Assembly: GCF_000165505.1 (NCBI RefSeq)
Contig: NC_014632.1
Location: 1,426,001 to 1,490,000, forward strand
Origin: Ilyobacter polytropus DSM 2926
Lineage (GTDB): Bacteria; Fusobacteriota; Fusobacteriia; Fusobacteriales; Fusobacteriaceae
Direction: 5' to 3'
Length of the DNA: 64,000 nucleotides
Position 1 is the stretch's first letter. Every line of letters begins with the position of its first letter. The notes beneath the pieces were generated by a model. It did not search any database and was not told where the DNA came from. It saw nothing but the letters and a program-made list of their open reading frames with translations. Shown here piece by piece: positions 25,068-34,153 of this stretch. The position numbers and the translations under genes are program-made.

Positions 25068-27284
25068 CTATGAGTTATCTGATTCAGAATTTTTATTTTC
25101 TTCATTATCTTCTGTTATATGCTCATTAGTTGCATCCTCTTGAGTTTTAATTTCCTCTTGAGGTTCTTCTTCTTTTGGAAGTTCTGACTTTAAAGGTTCT
25201 AACTCTCCACCTTTCATAAGAATATCCAGCTCTATACCTGATATTGTTTCCCTGTCTAAGAGAGCTCTAGTAACTTTTTCAAGTTTCTCATAGTTATCTC
25301 TTAGTATTTTCTTTGAATCCTCATAAGCTTCTGTTATAAGAGTTCTGACCTCATCGTCTACCTCTTTTCCAGTAGTCTCACTATAGTGCTTTTGCATGAA
25401 GAGATCCCCGTCATTGGTATTGTCTAGTAATATCGGTCCAAATTTTTCACTCATTCCGAATTTGGTTACCATAGCATGGGCTATCGCTGTAGCTCTTTCT
25501 ATGTCGTTACTAGCTCCCGTAGTTATATCTCCAAAAACGACTTCTTCTGAAGCTCTTCCTCCTAAAAGGGTTCTAATTTCAGAAAGGTATTCATTTTTAG
25601 ATTTTAGATATCTGTCCTCTGTTGGAAGGGTCATAGTATAACCCAGTGCAGCCATCCCTCTAGGTATTGTTGTTACTTTATGTACAGGCTCTGTATATGG
25701 AAGAACCCACTGAACCAAAGCATGGCCTATTTCATGATAAGCTACAATAAGCTTCTCTTTTTCAACTATTACCCTAGATTTTCTCTCTGGACCTATAGAA
25801 ACTTTTTCTGCAGCTTCTTCTAAATCTTCCATAGTAATTGTTTCCCTACCAGAACGAGCCGCCAATATAGCTGCCTCATTCAGCATATTTGCCAAATCAG
25901 CTCCTACAAAACCTGGAGTCTTTCTAGCTATAGTATGAAGGTCCACATCTTCCGAGAGTTTTTTACCTTTTACATGTACTTTTAATATAGCCTCTCTACC
26001 TGTTATATCTGGTCTATCAACTACAACTTGTCTATCAAATCTTCCCGGTCTCATAAGAGCTTTATCTAATATCTCCGGTCTGTTTGTCGCAGCTAAGACA
26101 ATGATTGTTTCTTCACTGTTAAATCCGTCCATTTCCACAAGAAGTTGATTTAGAGTCTGTTCTCTCTCGTCATTTCCTCCACCTTGGCCGGCTCCTCTTT
26201 TTCTTCCCACAGCGTCAATCTCATCTATGAATATTATACAAGGAGCATTTTTTCTAGCTTTATTGAATAGGTCCCTTACTCTAGAAGCACCTACCCCTAC
26301 AAACATCTCCACAAACTCTGATCCTGATATGCTGAAAAATGGTACTCCCGCTTCCCCAGCTACTGCTTTTGCAAGAAGGGTTTTTCCCGTTCCAGGAGCT
26401 CCTAATAAAAGGACTCCTTTTGGAATCTTGGCACCCATTCTTTTGAATGTCTCAGGTTCTTTTAAAAAGTGAACAACCTCTTCTAGTTCTACCTTAGCTT
26501 CCTCTATACCTGCCACATCCTTAAATGTGATATTAGAGATCTGTTCTCCGTTTTCCTTTGCCTTGGATTTCCCCATATTAAATATCTGAGGTCCTCCTCC
26601 GCTACCTTTATTCATCTTATTAAGCATAAATATCCATATACCTATAAGAAGAAGCATAGGGAACCATGATATAAATACATTTACAAGAAAAGGTACTCCT
26701 TCAGGCTCTACTGACTTTATAGTTGTAGTCCCCTCTTCAAGAGCTTTTACAAGATTTTCATCCTGAACAAGTCTGTCAGATATCATTCTGGCATTTACCT
26801 TTTCATCGCTGTCTTTTTTTACAGCATAAACATATCCCTCTTTCTCCTCGACAGATTGAAAAGCTCCACTTCTAGACAAATCTAGAAATTCTGTATAAGT
26901 AACTTCTTCGCTTCCAGTCTGTGATGTATCTGTCATAAGTGAAGGTATCGACATAAAAATTGTCACTATAAATAAAAGCATAACTATGCTTTTGAAATTG
27001 AACTTACCAGGCTTGGGATTTTTTCCATTGCCTCCCTCGGGATTTTGATTATCATCATTCCCTCGAGATCCTCTTCCTCTCATCCCATATTTAAGTTTTG
27101 CCTTTAGTTCTTTCTTTCTTTCTTCTAGCTCATTATAGACACCGTCGTCCTCTTTTTCCTCTTGTTTTCCTTTGTTTTCTTCTTCTTTTCCATTTTTTAA
27201 TTTTTCATTGTCTAAATTATCTTGGTTTTCTTCAAAACCATTTTTCTTTTCCATATCATCACCTTGATTTCTGTTCTCACTCAC
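25068..27284 (-). CDS. ftsH: ATP-dependent zinc metalloprotease FtsH with long N-terminal extension
   Basis: 738-aa inner-membrane AAA+ protease. An unusual charged, Glu/Lys/Asn-rich cytoplasmic segment (1-97) precedes the first membrane helix (98-115); the second is about 205-223. The AAA domain has [18 protein letters not shown] and the second region of homology; the zinc site is HEIGH (HExxH) with '[12 protein letters not shown]' downstream. An acidic tail follows (after about 690). The GTG start follows GAGGAGG by 9 nt and overlaps the tilS end by 8 nt; an ATG ten codons later is possible. tilS-ftsH is a conserved bacterial pair. Confidence 0.95.
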   Translation of the reverse strand: MSENRNQGDDMEKKNGFEENQDNLDNEKLKNGKEEENKGKQEEKEDDGVYNELEERKKELKAKLKYGMRGRGSRGNDDNQNPEGGNGKNPKPGKFNFKSIVMLLFIVTIFMSIPSLMTDTSQTGSEEVTYTEFLDLSRSGAFQSVEEKEGYVYAVKKDSDEKVNARMISDRLVQDENLVKALEEGTTTIKSVEPEGVPFLVNVFISWFPMLLLIGIWIFMLNKMNKGSGGGPQIFNMGKSKAKENGEQISNITFKDVAGIEEAKVELEEVVHFLKEPETFKRMGAKIPKGVLLLGAPGTGKTLLAKAVAGEAGVPFFSISGSEFVEMFVGVGASRVRDLFNKARKNAPCIIFIDEIDAVGRKRGAGQGGGNDEREQTLNQLLVEMDGFNSEETIIVLAATNRPEILDKALMRPGRFDRQVVVDRPDITGREAILKVHVKGKKLSEDVDLHTIARKTPGFVGADLANMLNEAAILAARSGRETITMEDLEEAAEKVSIGPERKSRVIVEKEKLIVAYHEIGHALVQWVLPYTEPVHKVTTIPRGMAALGYTMTLPTEDRYLKSKNEYLSEIRTLLGGRASEEVVFGDITTGASNDIERATAIAHAMVTKFGMSEKFGPILLDNTNDGDLFMQKHYSETTGKEVDDEVRTLITEAYEDSKKILRDNYEKLEKVTRALLDRETISGIELDILMKGGELEPLKSELPKEEEPQEEIKTQEDATNEHITEDNEENKNSESDNS

Positions 27285-28617
27285 TAAAGTTGTCCTCCTC
27301 TACAGATAATTTTACAATTATTTTCTCTGATTTAACTGATTTGAATTTTTCATTTCCCCTTACAGATGCTATCCATACTATTTCATCATTTAATACTAAA
27401 ATTGGAATAACTTCTCTTGCTTCCTTGGGGATTTTCTCATTAATAAAAATATCCTTTATTTTTTTTGAAGAATTCATTCCCACTGGTTGTATTCTGTCTC
27501 CGGATTTTCTTTTTCGGATCAACAGTTCCATACCCTCTTGAAGATTCGTACAAAATTCATTTTTTCCAACAGAATTATTTATATCTCTGAAGGCTTTTAT
27601 CCTGTAATTTCCATATTTTACTTCTCCGGGTATTTTCAAGAGTACATCTTTTAAAACATTTGAATCAGTTTCTTTTGATTTTACTGAAATTTTATCATAT
27701 TCCTTTTTAAGTACTATATTTTTACCTAAGGACAACTTTTTACTTCCGCCCTTTTTCAATATATCTAGTATATTTTCCAGTTTTTCTCTTGTGATCTCTA
27801 TTTTATATTTTTTTAAAAACTCATTTATTACTTTTCTTTTTTGGTATTCATGAAGTTCTTCTAGCTTTTTCAAATCCAATTTTTCATTTTCTATATAATC
27901 TGAAATATTTACTTTCAATAATTTATTGGCCTCTTTTATCTCCTCTATAAGTGAAAAAATTTTCTCCTTAAAATTGGCATTATATTTATCTTCTATAAAG
28001 GGTATGAGATCAAGTCGTATGCTGTTTCTGGTATAGGTATTTTCAAGATTACTTGAATCGATTCTATACTCTATTTTATTACTGTCCAAATATCCCAAAA
28101 TATCCTTTTTATACACTTCGGATAAGGGACGTATAAAAATATCACGTCTCACAGGAATCCCTTCTAAACCTTCAAGGGAGGTTCCCCTCATCATTCTAAA
28201 AAGAAAAGTCTCTACCTGGTCATCTTTGTTATGTGCAAGGGCAACTTTATCAGCACCCCACTCTTTTGAAATTTTATAAAAAAAATCATATCGTATAGAC
28301 CTTCCAGCCTCTTCCTCTCCAATACCATGCTGACGTGAATATTTTTTTATGTCCGCCTTTTTTACATAATATTTAATCCCATTCTTTTCAGCCAGTTGTC
28401 TACAAAATTCCTCATCACCATCTGACTCATCACCCCTTAAAAGGTGATTTATATGAGCTATGGCAATCTCTAACTTGAATTCCTCTTTAAGATCAAGCAA
28501 AGCCTCAAAAAGGAATACAGAATCTGGACCTCCTGAAAATCCAAGTAGAATCTTTTCTCCACTTCCAACAAGGTCGTTTCTGAGGACAAATTCTCGGACT
28601 CTTTCTATAACTTCCAT
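27277..28617 (-). CDS. tilS: tRNA(Ile)-lysidine synthetase TilS
   Basis: 446-aa enzyme that converts C34 of tRNA-Ile(CAU) to lysidine. The PP-loop is LLGFSGGPDSVFL, followed by HINHLLRGDESDGDE and 'VALAHNKDDQVETFLFRMMRG', all typical; the C-terminal TilS domain holds 'ELLIRKRKSGDRIQPVGM' and KKIKDIFINEKIP. I chose ATG 28617, preceded by GGAGAG, over GTG 28629. A promoter lies just upstream inside the end of the spoIID-like gene. Confidence 0.94.
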   Translation of the reverse strand: MEVIERVREFVLRNDLVGSGEKILLGFSGGPDSVFLFEALLDLKEEFKLEIAIAHINHLLRGDESDGDEEFCRQLAEKNGIKYYVKKADIKKYSRQHGIGEEEAGRSIRYDFFYKISKEWGADKVALAHNKDDQVETFLFRMMRGTSLEGLEGIPVRRDIFIRPLSEVYKKDILGYLDSNKIEYRIDSSNLENTYTRNSIRLDLIPFIEDKYNANFKEKIFSLIEEIKEANKLLKVNISDYIENEKLDLKKLEELHEYQKRKVINEFLKKYKIEITREKLENILDILKKGGSKKLSLGKNIVLKKEYDKISVKSKETDSNVLKDVLLKIPGEVKYGNYRIKAFRDINNSVGKNEFCTNLQEGMELLIRKRKSGDRIQPVGMNSSKKIKDIFINEKIPKEAREVIPILVLNDEIVWIASVRGNEKFKSVKSEKIIVKLSVEEDNFSE

Positions 28618-28647
28618 ATTTCTCTCCACGATTCAGATTTTAAAATA

Positions 28648-28675
28648 ATTATAGCATATTTTAACCATTTTTCAA
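28648..28675 (-). promoter_or_regulatory. Predicted sigma-70 promoter of tilS-ftsH
   Basis: On the minus strand TTGAAA (28670-28675) and a perfect TATAAT (28648-28653) are 16 nt apart. It overlaps the last codons of the upstream spoIID-like gene, about 30 nt before tilS. Confidence 0.65.
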
Positions 28676-29803
28676 CGTTTTTATTTCCACTCCGGTGTAA
28701 TAGTAAAATATTATTTCTCTATATTTTTTGCCCTTTACAGCAAGACCGTAAGCTCCGTACTGACTCATACCTACACCGTGCCCAGAGCCTTTTCCAAAAA
28801 AGACAAAATTTTCTCCGGCATCTTTTATCTTAAACTGTGTACTGTATATTTTATTATAGCCTACCATTCTCCTGAATTCATTACCAGTGACAGTTTTTTT
28901 GTCTTTTCCTATAAGTCTCAATGTTATTACCCTTCCATTATTCATGGAAAGAACTTTTATTTTTTTCACAGCAAATCCTGCACTTTTAGAAAGTTCAGCT
29001 TTAGTTATTGATGTGGTCCATTTTTTCCTAGGGGATTTCTCCTCGTTATTTCTGTCATCTCTGCTTCTCAGATAAGGCACTGGATTTCCACCCCAGACAT
29101 CCTCATTATTAGCAGTAATTCCACCACTGGTAGAATGATACAATGCATTTATAGGTTTACCCCCAAACACTATTATCTCTCCTACGGTGTTATCTACCAG
29201 TTTATTTATTTTAGAATTTTCCCTTTCCATACCCAGATACATCTGAGAATTAACATTGTCCATTAGGTCAAATTCTTTATATTTGTAATTTTGAATATTG
29301 TGATAAAGATAAGTTCTAGCAGCCAAAATCTGTGCTTTTATAGCTTCCTCCGGGAAATAACTTCCTATTTCAGAAGGTACAACAGAATAAAGATATTCCT
29401 CTGACTGTACACTGTTTACAGGCATTATCTGTTTTTCATAAATTATAAGTTCTAAATCTCCCCTATAAGGACTAAAGTTTTCTCCATTTCTGCTTATTGA
29501 AAAAACAGAGTCAAACTCTCCCTGATAAACCCTTATAATATTTGATTTTTCTCCTTCAAAAGAGAGATAACTATTATTCATGGTCACAGTCTTTACCTGA
29601 TCCTCAGGAACTTCAATAGTAACCTTTTCTAAACCATCACCGATCTCTACAAAAAGGGAACCTTTCTGGGCCTTAAAAAAAACCTTTTTTCCGGAAAATT
29701 TGTTGAGAGCTACCCTCAGATCCTCTTGTACAAAACTTCCAAAAGAAAAACTAACAGTTTTTAAAAATACGATTGTAAACAACATGATTATTTTTCTCAT
29801 CAT
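28661..29803 (-). CDS. SpoIID/LytB-domain protein (exported)
   Basis: 380-aa protein with a signal peptide (KIIMLFTIVFLKTVSFSFG). The SpoIID domain occupies about 120-370: SVVPSEIGSYFPEEAIKAQ, AARTYLYHN, 'YHSTSGGITANNEDVWGG', and the ending GHGVGMSQYGAYGLAVKG. SpoIID-family proteins act on peptidoglycan glycan strands or enhance amidases, also in non-sporulating bacteria. The start overlaps the stop of the radical SAM gene (TAATG). A role in cell-wall turnover outside sporulation is inferred. Confidence 0.88.
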   Translation of the reverse strand: MMRKIIMLFTIVFLKTVSFSFGSFVQEDLRVALNKFSGKKVFFKAQKGSLFVEIGDGLEKVTIEVPEDQVKTVTMNNSYLSFEGEKSNIIRVYQGEFDSVFSISRNGENFSPYRGDLELIIYEKQIMPVNSVQSEEYLYSVVPSEIGSYFPEEAIKAQILAARTYLYHNIQNYKYKEFDLMDNVNSQMYLGMERENSKINKLVDNTVGEIIVFGGKPINALYHSTSGGITANNEDVWGGNPVPYLRSRDDRNNEEKSPRKKWTTSITKAELSKSAGFAVKKIKVLSMNNGRVITLRLIGKDKKTVTGNEFRRMVGYNKIYSTQFKIKDAGENFVFFGKGSGHGVGMSQYGAYGLAVKGKKYREIIFYYYTGVEIKTLKNG

Positions 29804-31461
29804 TAGTACTCCTGGATTTTTGTCTCTTTTCTGTTATAGATAAAAAGTATTTCTACCTCTCCAGACTTGTCAGATACGACATTATATTCAAACTTTTCAA
29901 ATTCTGTTTTATTATGCCCCTCACGAATTGATTTGAAGTTCATACTTTTGAGTATTTCGTTGTATTTCTCCTTGTCTTTTATAGACTTTATCCAGTAAGG
30001 ATAACTACCTGGTTTTTTAAGGGTCAAGTAATCATATTTCAGATATTCTTTGAATATTTCTATATCTGAAAAGCCTTTATAAAGATAAAATTCATAAAGG
30101 TGATTAAAAATAGAAACCTGCTTATGAGAAACTTTGAAATATCCACGACTGTCATAATATCTTGCTATATCTTCATAAAAGTCAAAAGGTCTTTTATAGT
30201 GATGTTTCAAAATATATTCTATAGTTTTAGGATAATTTTCTGAATTATAATAATAATCCAAAACTGTTTCTATTTTCTTTAAATCTGTCAATTCTTTATA
30301 ACTTATAAATTCATTTGAAAGAACCTCATAGGTAGGAAAATTTAAAAATTTATAATTGTATTTTTCAACTTGACCAAATATAAGAGTTCCCTTGAGTACT
30401 TTTAGAAATCCTAGCTGAATCATCTCAGGCTTAAGTGAATAAACGTAATCAAAGGAGTTTTTAAATGTATCATAATCTTCATAGGGCAGACCTGCTATCA
30501 GGTCTAGATGAAGGTGGATGTTTTCTTTTATTCTTAGGACATTATTTTTTAATCTTTCCAAATCATTTTCTCTTTTTATAGCCTTCATGGTTTTTTCATT
30601 TATTGTCTGAACCCCTATTTCAAACTGGAAAAACCCTTGGGGTATTTTTTCTAAAAAGGCAATAGTCTCTTCATCAAATAAATCTCCGCTTATTTCAAAA
30701 TGAAAAGTCACTTCTTCTCGATAATTTTCCAATAAAAACTTCCATAAATCCATATACCTTCTTTTGTCTATGTTAAAGGTTCTGTCAACAAACTTTATCA
30801 GAGTGATTCCTTCTTGAAGAAACTTCTTTAAATCTTCTTTCACCCTTTCTAAAGAAAAGTAACGTACACTTTTATCTAAAGATGACATGCAGTAAGAGCA
30901 TTCAAATGGACATCCCCTTGAGGATTCATAATATAATATCTTATTTTTAGAATTTTTCAGTTCTTCTTCAGAATAAGGGAAAGGTATCTCATCTAAATTA
31001 CTGATAGGAGGCTTATAGCCGTTAAATTTTATTTGCCCTTCTTTTCTATAATAGACACCTTTTACATCCTCTATAGATTCACTGAGAAGGTCAAGAGTGC
31101 TTTTTTCCCCTTCACCAGTTATTATAAAATCTATCTCTGGGTTTTCATGCATTATCTTGTCAGTGAGGTAACTCACTTCGGGACCACCTAGTATTACAGA
31201 AGTATTTGGCATAATTTTTTTTATCTCTTTTACCAGCTTAAATACATACTCCTTGTTCCATATGTATGTTGAAAATATTATTTTTTCTGGACTTTTTTCA
31301 AAAATATCCGTCAGAATAGCAGAAAGCTGATTATTTATGCTGCTCTCGTAAATTTCTAATTTCATGGAACTATAATTTTCTACATAATTTTTTATATATC
31401 TTATAGCCAAATTAGTATGTACATACTGACTGTTTATACCTACCAAAAGTATTTTACTCAT
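29803..31461 (-). CDS. B12-binding radical SAM protein (DUF4080 type)
   Basis: 552-aa protein. Residues 1-135 form a cobalamin-binding Rossmann domain (KILLVGINSQYVHTNLAIR, VILGGPEVSY); the radical SAM core follows with RGCPFECSYC (CxxxCxxC) and 'DRTFNIDKRR', 'FEIGVQTINE'; the C-terminal 200 residues match DUF4080. The substrate of this family is unknown. It lies 3 nt after mltG and overlaps the spoIID-like gene, so it is expressed with cell-wall genes. Confidence 0.85.
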   Translation of the reverse strand: MSKILLVGINSQYVHTNLAIRYIKNYVENYSSMKLEIYESSINNQLSAILTDIFEKSPEKIIFSTYIWNKEYVFKLVKEIKKIMPNTSVILGGPEVSYLTDKIMHENPEIDFIITGEGEKSTLDLLSESIEDVKGVYYRKEGQIKFNGYKPPISNLDEIPFPYSEEELKNSKNKILYYESSRGCPFECSYCMSSLDKSVRYFSLERVKEDLKKFLQEGITLIKFVDRTFNIDKRRYMDLWKFLLENYREEVTFHFEISGDLFDEETIAFLEKIPQGFFQFEIGVQTINEKTMKAIKRENDLERLKNNVLRIKENIHLHLDLIAGLPYEDYDTFKNSFDYVYSLKPEMIQLGFLKVLKGTLIFGQVEKYNYKFLNFPTYEVLSNEFISYKELTDLKKIETVLDYYYNSENYPKTIEYILKHHYKRPFDFYEDIARYYDSRGYFKVSHKQVSIFNHLYEFYLYKGFSDIEIFKEYLKYDYLTLKKPGSYPYWIKSIKDKEKYNEILKSMNFKSIREGHNKTEFEKFEYNVVSDKSGEVEILFIYNRKETKIQEY

Positions 31462-31464
31462 AAT

Positions 31465-32415
31465 TTACCTCTTCTTTTCGTTATCTTTTTGAAATTTCAT
31501 ATGCTCATCATAAGTTTTACTAAAATAATGACTTCCGTCTCCCTTTGCAACAAAAAATAGATAATCTGTCTCAAGGGGTTTAAAAGCAGCCTCTACAGAC
31601 AGGTAATCGGGATTACATATAGGGGCTGGTGGCAGTCCTTTGTACATGTACGTATTATAAGGGGAATCTATTTCTAAATCCTTGTAATACATCCTTCTTT
31701 TGGCGTATCCATATAGATAATTTACTGTCGCATCTGAAGCAAGTTTCATTCCTATCTTGAGTCTATTATGGAACACTGAAGATATCAACTTTTTTTCAGC
31801 TGTCAACTGAGCTTCCCTCTCTATTATAGATGCCAAAATAAGCATTTTATAAAATTCTTCTCTATCTGGATATTTTTCTTTAGGAAATTTTTTTAAAAAT
31901 TCTCCTAAGAAAATATCAGCTATTTCATTTTCACTAGAGCCTTCAGGAATAAAATAAGTTTCAGGGTATAAATACCCTTCGAAATTTCCATTAGGCGTAG
32001 GATAATAAAAATCTTTTTCAGATAAAACCCTCTGAAAAGTTTCTTTTTCCACAAGTTTATTTTTTTCAAGAGAATCTAATATTTCACTATAGGAATATCC
32101 CTCTGGAATTGTAAATTTAATCATTTTGTATCTTCCCTCTTCTAAGAGGTCTACTATATCCTTTATACTATAATCTCCATTGAGTTCATAATAACCCGCT
32201 TTTATATCTCTTCCGCCTTTTCTTATCTTTACATATATTTTAAATAAGATACTCTCAGATATTGGAAGAGACTTAAGGGATGTTTTCAATGGAAGCTTTT
32301 TATCAATCTCTAAAATTTGGCTATAATGTCTTTTGTTGATATTAATTCCCCAAAATAAAAAAGCAGTCATAATGAGAAAAATCAATAATACAAAGTTTAA
32401 CCACATTTTTTTCAT
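31465..32415 (-). CDS. mltG: Endolytic transglycosylase MltG
   Basis: 316-aa inner-membrane enzyme that cuts nascent glycan strands and so sets their length. A membrane anchor (about 5-25) is followed by a LysM-like region (YSIKDIVDLLEEG) and the YceG domain: GYLYPETYFIP, the catalytic glutamate in ASIIEREAQ, and 'YNTYMYKGLPPAPICNP'. ATG at 32415 follows AAAGGAG by 6 nt; an in-frame start at 32490 would run into the upstream gene. It follows the DEAD-box helicase gene. Confidence 0.93.
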   Translation of the reverse strand: MKKMWLNFVLLIFLIMTAFLFWGININKRHYSQILEIDKKLPLKTSLKSLPISESILFKIYVKIRKGGRDIKAGYYELNGDYSIKDIVDLLEEGRYKMIKFTIPEGYSYSEILDSLEKNKLVEKETFQRVLSEKDFYYPTPNGNFEGYLYPETYFIPEGSSENEIADIFLGEFLKKFPKEKYPDREEFYKMLILASIIEREAQLTAEKKLISSVFHNRLKIGMKLASDATVNYLYGYAKRRMYYKDLEIDSPYNTYMYKGLPPAPICNPDYLSVEAAFKPLETDYLFFVAKGDGSHYFSKTYDEHMKFQKDNEKKR

Positions 32416-32435
32416 AAAAACTCCTTTATATAGCA

Positions 32436-32457
32436 AAGGGAGTATCTCTACTCCCTT
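32436..32457 (-). terminator. Hairpin between the DEAD-box helicase gene and mltG
   Basis: AAGGGAGTA pairs with TACTCCCTT around a 4-nt loop, but only a short mixed tail (TGCTATAT) follows on the minus strand. It may be a weak terminator or an mRNA-processing or stability element rather than a full stop. Confidence 0.5.
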
Positions 32458-32464
32458 CAATTGT

Positions 32465-34045
32465 TTATCTTCTTGCTTTTGCCTTTTCAACTAATGGTTT
32501 TCTTCCTTTTCTTTCTTTTTTGAAAGTTTCAAGAATCTCTTCAGCCTCTATAAAAGGAACTGTCATAAATGAGAAGTTTTCATAAACCTCTACTTTCTTT
32601 ATCTTATGCTCAGAAATTGTAGTTTTTTTCTTTATCATATCAACTATTTTTTTAGGAGTTATTTTATCTTTTTTACCAAGAGCTATAAATAATCTTGATT
32701 TACCAGTTTTATCAACCTGTACATTATCTATATCTCTGTAATTATTCTCATCTAGAAGATCTTGGTAAGAATGAGTCAAAAGAGCTGCAACTACATCTGC
32801 AGGGCTTTCTCCCTCTAATAGCTCTTCGGCCATTTCTTGGAATCCTTCATATTTTCTTTCATCTAAAATTTCATTAAGTTCTTCACGCATTCTGTTTTTC
32901 TTAGCCTGAATTACTTCTTTTACTCCAGGAACCTTTTCTTTTCTTATTTCTGTCTTTACAATTCTTTGGATCTGAAGTATTTTTCTGTATTCAGATGGAG
33001 TGATAAAGGTAATTGCAGTTCCCTCTTTTCCTGCACGTCCTGTTCTTCCAATTCTGTGAACATAACTTTCAGGATCTTGTGGTATTGCGTAGTTTATTAC
33101 ATGGCTAAGATCATTTACATCTATTCCTCTAGCAGCTACGTCTGTAGCTATTAGAACATTTATCTTTTTCTCTTTAAATCTTTTAAGAGTGATCTCTCTG
33201 TGGTTTTGAGATATATCCCCGTGAAGTCCTTCAGAGTCATATCCTCTGTCCTGTAGTTTACCCACAAGAACATTAACGTCATTTTTTGTTCTACAGAAAA
33301 CTATTCCGTAAAAATCAAGTTCTAAATCCATAATTCTGCATAGGGCTTCGAACTTGTCCTTTTCTTTAACTTCAAAATATATCTGGTCTGTGAGGTTTGT
33401 AGTAAGTTCAGTTTTCTTTACTGCAAGTACTTCGTGTTCTCCCATATGTTTTTTAGCAACTCTTAATATCTCTTTTGGCATAGTTGCAGAGAAAAACAAC
33501 ATTCTCTTATCTTTGCTGGTATTTTGAAGAATCATCTCTACGTCTTCTAAGAATCCCATGTTCAGCATCTCATCAGCTTCATCTAGTATAAAGTAGTCTA
33601 TCTTGTCTAGTTTTAAGATCTTTCTGTTCATTAGATCTATTACTCTTCCTGGAGTACCTACTACTACGTCGATTCCTCTTCTTAGCTGTTTAATTTGAAA
33701 CTCTATAGACTGTCCTCCGTAAACTGGAGCTATTCTCAAGTTTCTTCCGTGAGACAGTGAGTTCATCTCTTCAGCTACCTGAACGGCAAGTTCTCTTGTA
33801 GGAGCTAAAACTATTGCTTGTATGGATCCTGTACTTTTCTCTATTTTTTCAAGAATCGGCAGGGAGAACGCAGCTGTTTTACCGGTTCCTGTTTGAGCCT
33901 GACCGATAACATCTTTATCTCCATTTAATAATACTGGTATTGTCAAAGCCTGAATTGGACTCGGCTTTTCAAACCCCTTTTCTAGCAATGGTCTTAGAGT
34001 TTTTTCACTCAAACCAAGTGCTTTAAATTCTTTTAATTTTTCCAT
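32465..34045 (-). CDS. DEAD-box ATP-dependent RNA helicase (CshA/DeaD-like)
   Basis: 526-aa RNA helicase. The core shows the Q motif (SPIQALTIPVLL), AQTGTGKT (motif I), PTRELA (Ia), DEAD in ILDEADEMLNMG (II), FFSATMP (III), and VAARGID...HRIGRTGRAG (V-VI). The C-terminal 75 residues form a DbpA-type RNA-binding domain (SRLFIALGKKDKITPKKIV...KVEVYENFSFMTVP), which suggests action on structured RNA or ribosome assembly. It heads the operon with mltG, the radical SAM and spoIID-like genes. Confidence 0.93.
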   Translation of the reverse strand: MEKLKEFKALGLSEKTLRPLLEKGFEKPSPIQALTIPVLLNGDKDVIGQAQTGTGKTAAFSLPILEKIEKSTGSIQAIVLAPTRELAVQVAEEMNSLSHGRNLRIAPVYGGQSIEFQIKQLRRGIDVVVGTPGRVIDLMNRKILKLDKIDYFILDEADEMLNMGFLEDVEMILQNTSKDKRMLFFSATMPKEILRVAKKHMGEHEVLAVKKTELTTNLTDQIYFEVKEKDKFEALCRIMDLELDFYGIVFCRTKNDVNVLVGKLQDRGYDSEGLHGDISQNHREITLKRFKEKKINVLIATDVAARGIDVNDLSHVINYAIPQDPESYVHRIGRTGRAGKEGTAITFITPSEYRKILQIQRIVKTEIRKEKVPGVKEVIQAKKNRMREELNEILDERKYEGFQEMAEELLEGESPADVVAALLTHSYQDLLDENNYRDIDNVQVDKTGKSRLFIALGKKDKITPKKIVDMIKKKTTISEHKIKKVEVYENFSFMTVPFIEAEEILETFKKERKGRKPLVEKAKARR

Positions 34046-34133
34046 TATTCACTTCCTTTTCATTTAAATAATTTATTTAGCATTTCATTATAACATATTT
34101 TCGAAAAAAATACACTACCCTGAATAAATAGAA

Positions 34134-34153
34134 AGAGGGGGATCCCCCCCTCT
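34134..34153 (-). terminator. Rho-independent terminator after the Na/phosphate cotransporter gene
   Basis: GC-rich hairpin AGAGGGGG / CCCCCTCT overlapping the stop codon, then TTTCTATTTATT on the minus strand. Confidence 0.8.

Noticed and set aside
27098..27541. A 147-aa plus-strand frame opposite ftsH and tilS
   Set aside because: It overlaps two well-supported genes in antisense and has no start site.
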